From the NCBI RefSeq assembly GCF_036850765.1, contig NC_089493.1:299204349-299268348 (forward strand): 64,000 bases of DNA, read 5' to 3'. The stretch comes from Saccopteryx bilineata. Its lineage: Eukaryota > Chordata > Mammalia > Chiroptera > Emballonuridae. Positions 21,348 to 31,500 of the stretch are shown piece after piece (within the stretch, counting starts at the first letter, position 1; every line of letters starts with the position of its first letter). The notes under the pieces are model-generated. The model searched no databases. It saw only the letters and a list, made by a program, of their open reading frames with translations, and was not told the origin of the DNA. The translations under genes and the position numbers were made by a program.

Positions 21348-22310
21348 TCTCTCTCTTTCTTTCTATAAGTCTCCCTTGCTTCCTTCCATCCTTCCCGCCT
21401 CCCCACCCCCATGTCCCTCACTGCCTTCTCTCATCTCTCTATCCGACAGACGAGTCAACCACTCGCTCTTTTTTTCTTAGAGAACTGTGTCTACCTATCT
21501 GTCCTCAACGCATCTCTCTGTCCTGTCTGTGATCTATCCCGTCTGCACAGACTCCTACACGCACACGTTCCACGCAAACACGCACACACATGTGCACGTA
21601 TGTATCTGAACCCATGTGTGTCGCTCTGTAAATCCTCTCAGGGGCCACGAGCGTCCCAGCATCCGTGTCCTGCGAACGCGACACCCCTTTGATCCAACAG
21701 GACGGACAGTTCCAGAACACGCAACCCCCAGTCCGGGTCCCCGTGACCGCCGTCGCCCCCGCTGTGTCCAGCGCGGCTGTTTCCTGCAAACCGGCTCACG
21801 CGGGGCCGGCCGGGCTGCGTGCACGTCCTGGGTGGCGTTCCCAGGCTAGGAGGAAGCGTGGCCAATGTGCACTCACGCCTGGCTCAGAACTTGGACCGGG
21901 ACTGGGGGTGGGGGGGGGGGGGAGGACTTGCGTCTCCCCGCGCGGCCACACGATGGCGCTGTCACCCACAGAAAGGCCGGGACTCCAGCGCCGCCGACTT
22001 CGGAGGAACCCTCACTTCCTGGACCGCGTCCTTCCTTCTCCGCTGACCCCTGGGGGTGGGCGAGGCCGGGGTTTCGGGGGCCCTGCTTTGTTTCTGCTGT
22101 GCATGGCGGACGGACGAGCGAGCACCGGCAGCTCCTGCCCCCAGTGCCTGTCCCCCGGAAATGCACAACCGATGTCAGAGCGCCACGGGCTTTTCCTAAT
22201 AAACCGTGATTACTTCTGCGCATTTCTGACTTCCCCTACGACACAAAGGCGGGGAGTCTAACGGCAATCTCACGGGTGAAATTAAAACCAGGGGGAAGCC
22301 GGGGTTCCTT
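21348..22310. other. Unique sequence, no feature seen
   Basis: Includes a G-run of 12 at about 21911. No repeat or gene recognised. Confidence 0.4.
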
Positions 22311-24136
22311 GGACGCCCCTCCCCTGTCCCCACTCCTGACGGAGGGACGCCCCTCCCCTGCCCCCACTCCTGACGGAGGGACGCCCCTCCCCTGCCCCCA
22401 CTCGTGAGAGAGGGACGCCCCTCCCCTGTCCCCACTCCTGACGAGGGACACCCCTCCCCTGTCCCCACTCCCTGACGGAGGGACATCCCCTCCCCTGCCC
22501 CCACTCGTGAGATAGGGACGCCCCTCCCCTGTCCCCACTCCTGACGGAGGGACACCCCTCCCCTGTCCCCACTCCTGACGGAGGGACGCCCCTCCCCTGC
22601 CCCCACTCGTGAGAGAGGGACGCCCCTCCCCTGTCCCCACTCCTGACGGAGGGACGCCCTCCCCTGTCCCCACTCCTAACGGAGGGACACCCCTCCCCTG
22701 TCCCCACTCCTGATGGAGGGATGCCCCTGCCTGTCCCCACTCCCGACGGAGGGACGCCCCTCCCCTGTCCCCACTCCCGACGGAGGGACGCCCCTCCCCT
22801 GTCCCCACTCCCGACGGAGGGACGCCCCTCCTCTGTCCCCACTCCTGACGGAGGGACGCCCCTCCCCTGCCCCCACTCGTGAGAGAGGGACGCCCCTCCC
22901 CTGTCCCCACTCCTGACGGAGGGACGCCCCTCCCCTGTCCCCACTCCTGACGGAGGGACGCCCCTCCCCTGTCCCCACTCCTGACGGAGGGACGCCCCTC
23001 CCCTGTCCCCACTCCCGACGGAGGGATGCCCCTGCCTGTCCCCACTCCCGACGGAGGGACGCCCCTCCTCTGTCCCCACTCCTGACAGAGGGACATCCCT
23101 CCCCTGTCCCCACTCCTGATGGAGGGACGCCCCTCCCCTGTCCCCACTCCTGACAGAGAGACGCCCCTCCCCTGCCCCCACTCCTGACGGAGGGACGCCT
23201 CTCCCCTGTCCCCACTCCTGACGGAGGGACACACCTCCCCTGTCCCCACTCCTGACGGAGGGACGCCCCTCCCCTGTCCCCACTCCTGACGGAGGGACGC
23301 CCCTCCCCTGTCCCCACTCCTGACGGAGGGACGCCCCTCCCCTGTCCCCACTCCTGACGGAGGGACGCCCCTCCCCTGTCCCCACTCCTGATGGAGGGAC
23401 ACACCTGCCCTGTCCCCACTCCTGATGGAGGGACGCCCCTCCCCTGTCCCCACTCCTGATGGAGGGACGCCCCTCCCCTGTCCCCACTCCTGACGGAGGG
23501 ACACACCTCCCCTGTCCCCACTCCTGACGGAGGGACGCCCCTCCCCTGTCCCCACTCCTGACGGAGGGACACACCTCCCCTGTCCCCACTCCTGACAGAG
23601 GGATGCCCCTCCCTGTCCCCACTCCTGACGGAGGGACGCCCCTCCCCTGTCCCCACTCCTGACGGAGGGACACACCTGCCCTGTCCCCACTCCTGACGGA
23701 GGGATGCCCCTCCCCTGTCCCCACTCCTGACAGAGGGACTCCTCTCCCCTGTCCCCACTCCTGACGGAGGGATGCCCCTCCCTGCCCCCACTCCTGACGG
23801 AGGGACGCCCCTCCCCTGTCCCCACTCCTGACGGAGGGACTCCTCTCCCCTGTCCCCACTCCTGACAGAGGGACTCCTCTCCCCTGTCCCCACTCCTGAC
23901 GGAGGGATGTCCCTCCCTGCCCCCACTCCTGACGGAGGGACGCCCCTCCCCTGTCCCCACTCCTGACAGAGGGACTCCTCTCCCCTGTCCCCACTCCTGA
24001 TGGAGGGATGTCCCTCCCTGCCCCCACTCCTGATGGAGGGACGCCCCTCCCCTGTTCCCACTCCTGACGGAGGGACTCCTCTCCCCTGTCCCCACTCCTG
24101 ACGGAGGGATGCCCCTCCCCTGTCCCCACTCCTGAC
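22311..24136. repeat. 34-bp minisatellite, ~54 copies
   Basis: The unit reads ACTCCTGACGGAGGGACG then CCCCTCCCCTGTCCCC, with variants in the GACG, TGTC and CTCC positions and occasional 33-bp units. Because 34 is not a multiple of 3 and the minus strand of the unit has no stop, all three minus frames stay open for 488, 619 and 640 codons and encode the same 34-residue repeat in rotation (core GVGTGEGRPSV). This is a length artefact and does not show coding. Confidence 0.97.
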
Positions 24137-25272
24137 CACCATGGGCTGCTGGTCACCAGGACACCCTCTGGCTGCTGCATGTGGACACTGAGTGTGGCCC
24201 CCACGGACTCTCGTGTGCCCAGAGCGGAAGCCGGGTCAGCGACGTGCAGCCACCACCACTGAGTTCCTTAGGGTCCCTGCAGCTCCCCTCCGAGACCCCC
24301 TGGCTCAGTGCTGTCCCGGGGATCTTCCCAAATGATGTCTCTTTGGGGAAGTCCCCTGCCCACTTTTCTGCAGAAAGTGTTTAAGTGCTTGTAAAAATAC
24401 AAGGAGACTTTCCTGGTTCTCCCCGGGTTCTCTTCCTGCGGCTACGAGACGGTTATCTCGTGACGCGCCCACGGCTGCCACCTGCTTGGCACTGTCTGCG
24501 CAGGATTGGTCCTGGCTTCTCAGGAGCATGGGGCAGAACATTCCGGAAGGCAGGCAAGGGGGCTTGTGCTGTCCTCACACTTGATGACCAGAGGCAGCGG
24601 ACGATGCGGACTGACCACGTTCTTGGTGCCGGAGCAACTTCCCGCGGGTCATCGGGCTGTGGAGGGGAAGGAGAAGGCGTGTTCGGGGGTGACGGTGACA
24701 GCAGCTGGCCGGCCAGGGCGGGGGTGACAGATGACAAGCTGTCCCTGCTGAACCGGGACCGGGGGCTGCTCTCCAGACTTCTACCGGAGCCCACGCCCGT
24801 GAATGGCGCTGGTGGGTTAATCGTCTTCCTGCCCAGGTGACGCTTTACGCCCGTGAAAACCACGCGGTCCGACGAAACTTTGTAGCCGCCCCGAGAAAGA
24901 CAGTGTGGCAGGGTAGCTCACGCCAAGGGCGGGCACCACGCCCCCGTCAGCCCTTGCTTGACCGAGAGCCCGCAGACCCGCGGGTGAGCAAGAGGGTGAC
25001 GCCCGTTCACATCCGTCGCGGCAGACACCGGAGCGGAGAAATCTAAAACTCGAAAATGACCCCTCGGTTTGTTTAACTCCGCTAATCAACCGAACCCGCC
25101 CGCGTGACCACAGCGTACCTGCTTCTGAGGGAACAATCACGGTGTTTTCCGCAGCGAAGGTGGAGTCGTCCAGGCAGACTGGCCCGTGTCTCCCTTTCTG
25201 AAAATGTCGTCCGAGTCTGCCTGCCGCCCAGAGGAAACTGGTCCTCACGACGTGTGTCTGCTTCTGACCTGC

Positions 25273-25276
<4 letters not shown>
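24137..25276. other. Unique GC-rich sequence, no feature seen
   Basis: No repeat or exon structure recognised. A short GA run begins at about 25275 with the next SINE tail. Confidence 0.4.
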
Positions 25277-25311
<35 letters not shown>

Positions 25312-25514
25312 AGAGAGGGAGAGAGAGGAGAGAGAGACAGAGAGAGACACAGAGAGGGAGAGAGAGGAGAGAGAGACAGAGAGAGAGAAAGGGGGAGGAG
25401 CTGGAAGCATCAACTCCCATATGTGCCTTGACCAGGCAAGCCCAGGGTTTTGAACCGGCAACCTCAGCATTTCCAGATCGATGCTTTATCCACTGCACCA
25501 CCACAGGTCAGGCC
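25277..25514 (-). mobile_element. Ves-like SINE, short variant (B), with expanded GA tail
   Basis: Antisense copy: a GAGAGAGACAGA-rich stretch (CT-rich region in sense), CAACTCCCATATGTGCCTTG, GGTTTTGAACCGG (box B complement) and CCACCACAGGTCAGGCC head. It is followed by ATGCAAGGTGGTTTCTT, the target of the next SINE. Confidence 0.9.
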
Positions 25515-25531
25515 ATGCAAGGTGGTTTCTT

Positions 25532-25631
25532 TTTTTTTTTTTTAATTTTTAAAATTTTATTTATTCATTTTTAGAGAGAAGAGAGAGAGAGACAGAGAGG
25601 AAGAGAGAGAGAGACAGAGAGGGAGAGAGAG

Positions 25632-25663
<32 letters not shown>

Positions 25664-25668
25664 ATGAG

Positions 25669-25712
<44 letters not shown>

Positions 25713-25831
25713 AGGAGCAGGAAGCATCTACTCCCATATGTGCCTTGACCAGGCAAGCCCGGGGTTTTGAACCGGCCACCTCAGCATTTCCAGGTCGACG
25801 CTTTATCCACTGCACCACCACAGGTCAGGCC
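25532..25831 (-). mobile_element. Ves-like SINE, short variant (B), 17-bp target duplication
   Basis: A second antisense copy with T-run, TTATTTATTCATTTTTAGAG, long GA tract and CCACAGGTCAGGCC head. ATGCAAGGTGGTTTCTT flanks it perfectly at 25515-25531 and 25832-25848, so it inserted immediately beside the older SINE's 5' end. Confidence 0.93.
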
Positions 25832-25984
25832 ATGCAAGGTGGTTTCTTAAACACAAATGGTCACATGGACCCGAGAGTCCTGTCCATGATCTGTGACCAT
25901 CCACCGGTCTGCTTGCTGGGCAAAAGCCCACAGACCGGGAAGCTGCTGTCCCCCAAATTCACATTCGCTTGGAACCTGTGAGCG

Positions 25985-26300
25985 GGACCTTATTTGTAAA
26001 CAATCTTTGCAGACGGGATGAACGGGAGGGGTCTGAGAGGAGTCACCCCTGGGTGGGGGGGGGCCCTGCATGCTCCCAGTGACAGGGACCTCAGAAGAGA
26101 AGGAGGAGGAGACACAGACACAGAGGAGAAGCCACGTGGGGACGGAGGCAGAGACGGGAGGGAGGCGGCCACCATCCCGGGGAACCCTGGAGTCCCAGGA
26201 GCTGGGAGAGGCAGGGGGGACCCTCCCTGGAGCCCCTGGAGGGTCCGATCTTCCTCCAGGTCTTTCTGGCCAGCAGAGGATCTCTGCATGGACCCCCTCA
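25985..26300 (+). mobile_element. MaLR/MLT1-like LTR remnant (copy e)
   Basis: Sense block TAAACAATCTTTGCAGACGG, GTCTGAGAGGAGTCACCCCT, AGTGACAGGGACCTCAGAAG and GCCACGTGGGGACGGAGGCA. Same family as copy a, with one copy of the internal TCCCAGGAGCTGGGAGAGGC unit where copy a has several. Confidence 0.6.
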
Positions 26301-26534
26301 CTTGCCCCACAGAGAAGGAAGACATCTTCACACTCGCACGTGCTGCAGCTCTTCCTGGCTGCATTTTGGACAGACACGTGGGTGTCCACCTGACCCGGGC
26401 TCCTCCCGAGGACGGCTCTGTTCCCGAGTGCAGACCCCCGCGGCCTGCCTGAGCGCTGAGCGGCCTCACCTGCGGGGTGACGTGTGCGCGGCCCTTTGAT
26501 GTGCGGGGCGGACTGCGCGGAGACGCTGAGGAGG

Positions 26535-26747
26535 GGAAGAGCTTAAAAAATTTTTAAGGAACCTTAATTGAAGTTAACATAAAAGAAGACGCACAGTGTT
26601 AATTGGTCTGTTTTTTGGCATAATTCGGGCCCTGGAGGCCAAGTCCCTTACCCCCTGCCAAAGTGTCAGGACTCACATCTTTAATTCAACACGCTTCCCA
26701 TTAATTACCTCCGGACAAGGTAAGCTTTGATTGGGAGCCCTTTATTA
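26535..26747. promoter_or_regulatory. AT-rich candidate conserved noncoding element
   Basis: AT-rich, homeobox-motif-dense stretch in GC-rich surroundings: CCTTAATTGAAGTTAACATA, GTGTTAATTGGTCTG, TCTTTAATTCAACACGC, CCCATTAATTACCTCCG. This texture is typical of conserved developmental enhancers. No transposon signature recognised. It runs directly into the triplicated segment. Confidence 0.4.
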
Positions 26748-27142
26748 TGGAATCACGGTGCCGCCTGCCTTAAGATAAATAAATTAAGGGTGAACAAGGT
26801 GGAGGGGGGGAGCTCTCTGTCCGATTCAGAGCAGGAGGCCAGGTCCAGAGGACCCCGGAAACCCCTCACACACCACCCAGCTGTCCGTCTGTCCAGGACA
26901 TGGAATTACGGTGCCGCCTGCCTTAAGATAAATAAATTAAGGGTGAACAAGGTGGAGGGGGGGAGCTCTCTGTCCGATTCAGAGCAGGAGGCCAGGTCCA
27001 GAGGACCCCGGAAACCCCTCACACACCACCCAGCTGTCCGTCTGTCCAGGACATGGAATTATGGTGCCGCCTGCCTTAACATAAATAAATTAAGGGTGAA
27101 CAAGGTGTGGGGGGGGGGGGAGCTCTCTGTCCGATTCAGAAC
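26748..27142. repeat. 153-bp tandem triplication of an enhancer-like core
   Basis: Copies start at 26748, 26901 and 27054 (period exactly 153; third copy is partial). Copies 1 and 2 differ at one base by my reading. Each carries CCTTAA-N10-TTAAGG around GATAAATAAA (26768, 26921, 27074), a forkhead-like AT core inside a palindrome, followed by GGTGAACAAGG. The near-identity implies a recent event. Confidence 0.93.
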
Positions 27143-27530
27143 GGGGAAAGGGCTTTTGTGGCTCGAATACCTGCTGGAAGCACTTTTACCGGCCACCTTG
27201 CTGGGGACGCCTCCTGTCCCCAGCCCCAGCCCCACCTGTGAGGTTGGGCCGAGACCGTTTGCCGGGTCACCAGATGTCTGTCTGCACCCCTCCTGCGACC
27301 TTAGGTTACCCGGGGAATCCGGGGTGCTCTGAGAGACCCCCTTTCCTTGGGGACACTCTGTGCCTGGGTACCAGGGGTAGGAATTGGACGGAGGACCCCC
27401 AGAGGCCCCGGATGGGCCAGCGGGGAAGGGGGTGCATCTTGCAGGGGAGGGGCCGTCTGCCCCAGGAAACCGCAGGGGACACCCAGGAAGCTGTGTCTGA
27501 GTTTGCAGAGACGGGAGCGAGGTGGCGGGC

Positions 27531-27601
27531 GTCCTGGACAGACGGACAGCTGGGCGGTGTGTGAGGGGTCCCCCGGGGTCCTCTGGACCTGACCTCCTCC
27601 T
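27531..27601 (-). repeat. Inverted copy of the triplicated unit's right half
   Basis: GTCCTGGACAGACGGACAGC ... GTCCTCTGGACCTGACCTCC is the reverse complement, at roughly 90%, of the unit's AGGTCCAGAGGACCCCGG ... GTCCGTCTGTCCAGGAC part (26837-26900 and its repeat). A further direct 21-bp piece (CAGCTGTCCGTCTGTCCAGG) lies at 28016-28035. Confidence 0.85.
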
Positions 27602-27639
27602 CAGGCGGGCAGACTGGACAAAGCTGCACGCTCAGAGGG

Positions 27640-28600
27640 CAGAGAGAGAGGCCCGGTCGTCCGCGAGGGCGGCGAGCTGGGTCAGCGTGGGGCACACAGC
27701 TCAGGGTCCCCCGCTGACCGCCGGTGCGTGGGGCCTGCTCGCCGCCCAAGTCCCCGGTGCTGCGGCTGGGTAATTACCGCTGATTAGTATTCGCTGGCGT
27801 GGGGTTGTCTGGTCTGGGCTGAGGGTGCGTTGGCACGGCCACGTCCTCCTGATGAGGGGAGACGGGAGGCCGGCGCGCGAGCTCTAATTAGGCCCGGACG
27901 TCAGGAACGATTGCCCGGCCCCGGCTGGCTCTGCCGTCACGGGCGCGTGCCGGCTCCTCAGAGGGCACGGCGGACGTGCCTGGGGCGTCCAGGCCAGGGC
28001 TCGGTGCGGCCTGGCCAGCTGTCCGTCTGTCCAGGTCCCACACCCGCGCCTGCTAGGACTGTCCCGGGACACCCTGGCCGGTAAGCGGGGACGCAGCTGT
28101 GCTGGGATCAGCCCCCTCCGGACATGGACGGGGGTCTCGCACGCGCAGTCCCAGCAGCAGGAGCCTGACACGCCCGGCCGTTTGGGGAGGCACCGGGCAG
28201 CTGGGCTGCTGGACGCGGGAGCAGCTTCACTGTGAGGGACGGAGAGGCCGGGGTGACTCAGCTCAGCGGGTCAGCACGGGCCGGGCGGACGTTTACTCCG
28301 GCTCTGGACGCGGGGCGCCCTTGGGACATTATAGCAGGGAAGCTGAGGCCCAGGCAGGAATAAGCCCACCGAGGAGGCCTGGGGTGTGGGCTCTGGACGG
28401 GATGTTTGCACGTCCAGTGAATGACCGAACAGTCCCTCCCTGGTCAGCGAGGGCCCCAGGTACCAGAACGGCCAGAATCTACGAGAAACACGGCTGGCTG
28501 TCTCTGCTCACAGCCGCCGGCCAACCTCGCCCACGGGCGTGTGGAAGCCCCCTTCTCTTCACGGGGTTGTCCTCGAATCAAGTTGCAGGAGCCGTCGGTC
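27640..28600. other. CpG-rich unique sequence with small AT-rich patches
   Basis: Dense CpG with GGTAATTACCGCTGATTAGT at about 27769 and CTCTAATTAGGCCCGG at 27880, both homeobox-like. It could be a CpG-rich regulatory stretch. No transcript evidence. Confidence 0.3.
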
Positions 28601-29519
28601 GTGTGAGCAGAGTCTGATCTTAAAAGATGACTCAGGCCACCATGTGGGAAGTAGTCCTCCCTCCAAAGAGCCCCTCAATAAAAACGGGGTCACTTTCCCC
28701 TGTCCGAGGATGAGAAAGGCCCCTTTCACCAGGCCCTCTGGGGAGATCTCTGAGCCTCAGCCCATGCAGGTCTCTGCCTTCTGCACGCTGTTCGTGGCCA
28801 GCTGATTCCCAGTGTCCGTTTCCGGGGTACCCAGGGGTACCGGCTGGTGTGGGCTGTGGGGTCCGGTTGCCCTCCCTCTGGACACGGTGGAAACCGGAGA
28901 TGTCAGGAAGGGCGATGATGTACGCCAGGTGACAGCCCACGCAGGCAGCTACAGGTTGATGCCGTGTTAACATTTCCGATTCAATCTGGACGGAGGTGAA
29001 CTCTCGGGCCGTCCTCGTCCCCAAACTCCTGCTGGGGGGATTGATTTGTTGGGCAAGACAACATCTGTCGAGAGCCGTCCCACGTGACGGCTTCTAACGT
29101 TCTGTGATCGAGCGTGATGTCACCGTGTGTGAGAGCCACAGTCAGGCGGCTTGAGTCGTCAGAGGGGTGTCCCTGGGATCCATGTAGCACACACAGGTCA
29201 TAACCCGCCCGGCAGGGGGTCTCCTGTGGAGGGTGACCAATATGTCCGGTGTCCCCACAGCGCCGTCCAGGACAAAGAGGCTGCCACTCAAAGGCTGACT
29301 TACTTCTCAGGGATTAAATATTCTCTCCCCTGGATCTGGTCTCCTGAACTGTGACTCCATGGGGGGGTGGGTACCGCCGGTCAGCTGGCCCACATTCTCT
29401 GGGTGCCGGTCACAAGGGTCAAGAACAGGACTGTGAGGTTCACCCCTTCACCCGTCCCCTCGTCTGCACCTGTCAGGACTGAATTGTTCCCTCAGTGGCC
29501 GTTACATTTTTTTTTTAAA
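28601..29519. other. Unique sequence, no feature seen
   Basis: No recognised repeat, exon or RNA gene. Confidence 0.4.
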
Positions 29520-29702
29520 CTGTGGACGTCGCTATGGACTGAATTGTCTTCCAAAGTTCATGGCAGTCCTGACCCCCAGGACCTCAGACTGGAGCTGAGT
29601 TTGGAGACGGGTCTTCACAAAGGTGATTTAGGTAAAATGAAGTCACTAGGGAGGGGGTCCTGGTCCCACAAGATCGGGGTCCTTCTAAGAAGAGGGGGTG
29701 AG

Positions 29703-29822
29703 CCTGACCTGTGGTGGCGCAGTGGGTAAAAGCGTGGACCTGGAATGCTGAGGTCTCCGGTTCGAAACTCTGGGTTTGCCCGGTCAAGGCACATATGGGA
29801 GTTGATGCTATCTGCTCCTCCC

Positions 29823-29870
<48 letters not shown>

Positions 29871-29930
29871 CTCTGTCCCCTCTCTTTAAAATGAATAAAT
29901 AAAATCTAAAAAAACAAAAAACAAAAAACA
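29703..29930 (+). mobile_element. Ves-like SINE, short variant (B)
   Basis: CCTGACCTGTGGTGGCGCAG head, box B GGTTCGAAAC, CATATGGGAGTTGATGCT, long CT run, ATGAATAAATAAAATC tail. Imperfect 13-bp target duplication AAGAGGGGGTGAG (29690-29702) and AAGAGGAGGTAAG (29931-29943). Confidence 0.93.
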
Positions 29931-29939
29931 AAGAGGAGG

Positions 29940-30180
29940 TAAGGACACAGACACACACAGAGGGATGGCCGTGTGAGGACCCGGGGAGGAGACACAGACA
30001 CACACAGAGGGACGGTCGTGTGAGGACCCGGGGAGGAGACACAGATACACACAGAGGGACAGCCGTGTGAGGACCCGGGGAGGAGACACAGACACACACA
30101 GAGGGACGGTCGTGTGAGGACCCGGGGAGGAGACACAGACACATACAGAGGGACGGCCGTGTGAGGACCCAGGGAGGAGA
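29940..30180. repeat. 47-bp minisatellite inside the LTR, ~5 copies
   Basis: The unit reads AGGAGACACAGACACACACA then GAGGGACGGTCGTGTGAGG and ACCCGGGG. The same 47-bp unit, in reverse complement, forms a 13-copy array in the LTR at 58690. Confidence 0.93.
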
Positions 30181-30304
30181 CGGCCGTCTGCACGCCCAGG
30201 ACAGAGGCCTCAGGGGGACCCATCCCTGCCCACACCTGGGTCTCAGACTCCAACCTCCAGGACTGGGAGACACAAACATCTGTTGTATAAGCTGCTGGGT
30301 GTGT

Positions 30305-30715
30305 GACACTTTGTTTTGGTAGAAACTCATAGTCATTTCAAACATACAAAAGAACAGTATAACAACGTTCACATCCATTTTACTTCACCGCTGAGTCATC
30401 CTGGGTCCACGTGGACCTGAATTCTTCATCTCCCGTCTGGACGTGGGGGCTCCTGCCAGCCATGGCCGGGATTGCCACTTCCCTTGCCCGAAGCCACTGC
30501 GACCTCACGCGTGTCCCCTCCGTGAGTTACATCCACTGGTGGATCCCGAGTGTGGTCAATACTTCTGTCCTAACTGTGCGTGCGGAGTCAGACGGGTGTA
30601 AGTTTTATCGGGACGATCACTCAGCAAGCTATGTAATGTCTGATCACCGGGGGTGTGCCCCTGAAATGGATATAATATGTCCGCTGTAATTGAAAATAAA
30701 AAAATAAAAAGATGA
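30305..30715 (+). mobile_element. L1 3'-end remnants, sense and mixed
   Basis: GACGATCACTCAGCAAGCTA, TGTAATGTCTGATCACC and GTAATTGAAAATAAAAAAAT at 30614-30712 match the sense 3' end of a laurasiatherian L1. 30315-30400 (AACATACAAAAGAACAGTAT) resembles antisense L1 UTR. Exact boundaries uncertain. Confidence 0.5.
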
Positions 30716-30871
30716 ACTAGATCAGGGGAGAGAGAAGACATCGTCCATCAGGGTGGGAGGTATTGATTCACAGGCTGATGGGTTTCTGTGGACGACCACT
30801 TCCTCTTCCACCAATATCCTCAGTTGGTGCGATGAGAGTGCGTGCACGCATACAGACACACAGACATTGAA

Positions 30872-31500
30872 CAGGTGACCGCTGGACCACACGAGTTTGA
30901 ACTGTGCAGGGCCACCCATATACTGCTGTTTCCCCCCCGCCCCCCAAAATTGTGCAACTATATTTTCCTCAATAAGACTTTCTCTTTCCCCAGCGCGTGT
31001 TATGTGAGAATACAGTACACCAGGGGTCCCCAAACTATGGCCCGCGGGCCACATGCGGCCCCCTGAGGCCATTTATCCGGCTCCCTGCCGCACTTCCGGA
31101 AGGGGCACCTCTTTCATTGGTGGTCAGTGAGAGGAGCCTAGTTCCCATTGAAATACTGGTCAGTTTGTTGATTTAAATTTACTTGTTCTTTATTTTAAAT
31201 GTTATATTTGTTCCCGTTTTGTTTTTTACTATAAAATAAGATATGTGCAGTGTGCATAGGGATTTGTTCATAGTTTTTTTTATAGCCCAGCCCTCCAATG
31301 GTCTGAGGGACAGTGAACTGGCCCCCTGTGTAAAAAGTTTGGGGACCCCTGCAGTACATGGTCGTGCACAGAGCATAGAGTATGTGCCCCTTCGACGGAT
31401 TCTGTGATCGGCCCTTCCCGTCGACAGGATGCTGTGACGAGTTGAGTTTTGGGGGGAGTCGGGGTTTTATGTGCATTTGTGACCGTGTACACGTATGCAC
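30872..31500 (+). mobile_element. Tigger/MER2-like DNA transposon, split by a hAT element
   Basis: Starts CAGGTGACCGCTGGACCACA, GAGTTTGAACTGTGCAGGGC (cf. MER2 terminal cagttgacccttgaac ... gtttgaactgcgcgggtc). It continues AATAAGACTTTCTCTTTCCC, GTGAGAATACAGTAC and, after the hAT, GTTGAGTTTTGGGGGGAGTC. Non-autonomous remnant of the Tc1/mariner (pogo) superfamily. Confidence 0.65.
31021..31351 (+). mobile_element. Non-autonomous hAT element (331 bp), 8-bp target duplication
   Basis: Terminal inverted repeats CAGGGGTCCCCAAACT and AGTTTGGGGACCCCTG are perfect over 16 bp. Flanking 8-mers CAGTACAC (31013-31020) and CAGTACAT (31352-31359) are the hAT-type target duplication. Internal sequence includes ATTTAAATTTACTTGTTC. 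No transposase. Confidence 0.93.

Larger units (their letters stand above)
29520..30300 (+). mobile_element. MaLR/MLT1-like LTR (copy f) with internal 47-bp array and SINE
   Basis: Sense order: ATGGACTGAATTGTCTTCCA, CAGTCCTGACCCCCAGGACC, GATTTAGGTAAAATGAAGTC, GGTCCTTCTAAGAAGAGG, then a SINE, a 47-bp array, and CGTCTGCACGCCCAGGACAG ... GGGTCTCAGACTCCAACCTC. The phrase order matches MLT1-type LTRs. Its right end is about 90% identical to the reverse complement of 58690-58800 (copy j). Confidence 0.7.

Noticed and set aside
22236..24204. Three overlapping minus-strand open frames of 488-640 codons
   Set aside because: They are one 34-bp minisatellite read in three frames. The peptide is pure repeat and there is no start, splice or domain evidence.
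25277..25831. GA-repeat arrays as independent microsatellites
   Set aside because: They are the expanded CT-rich/GA tails internal to two SINEs.
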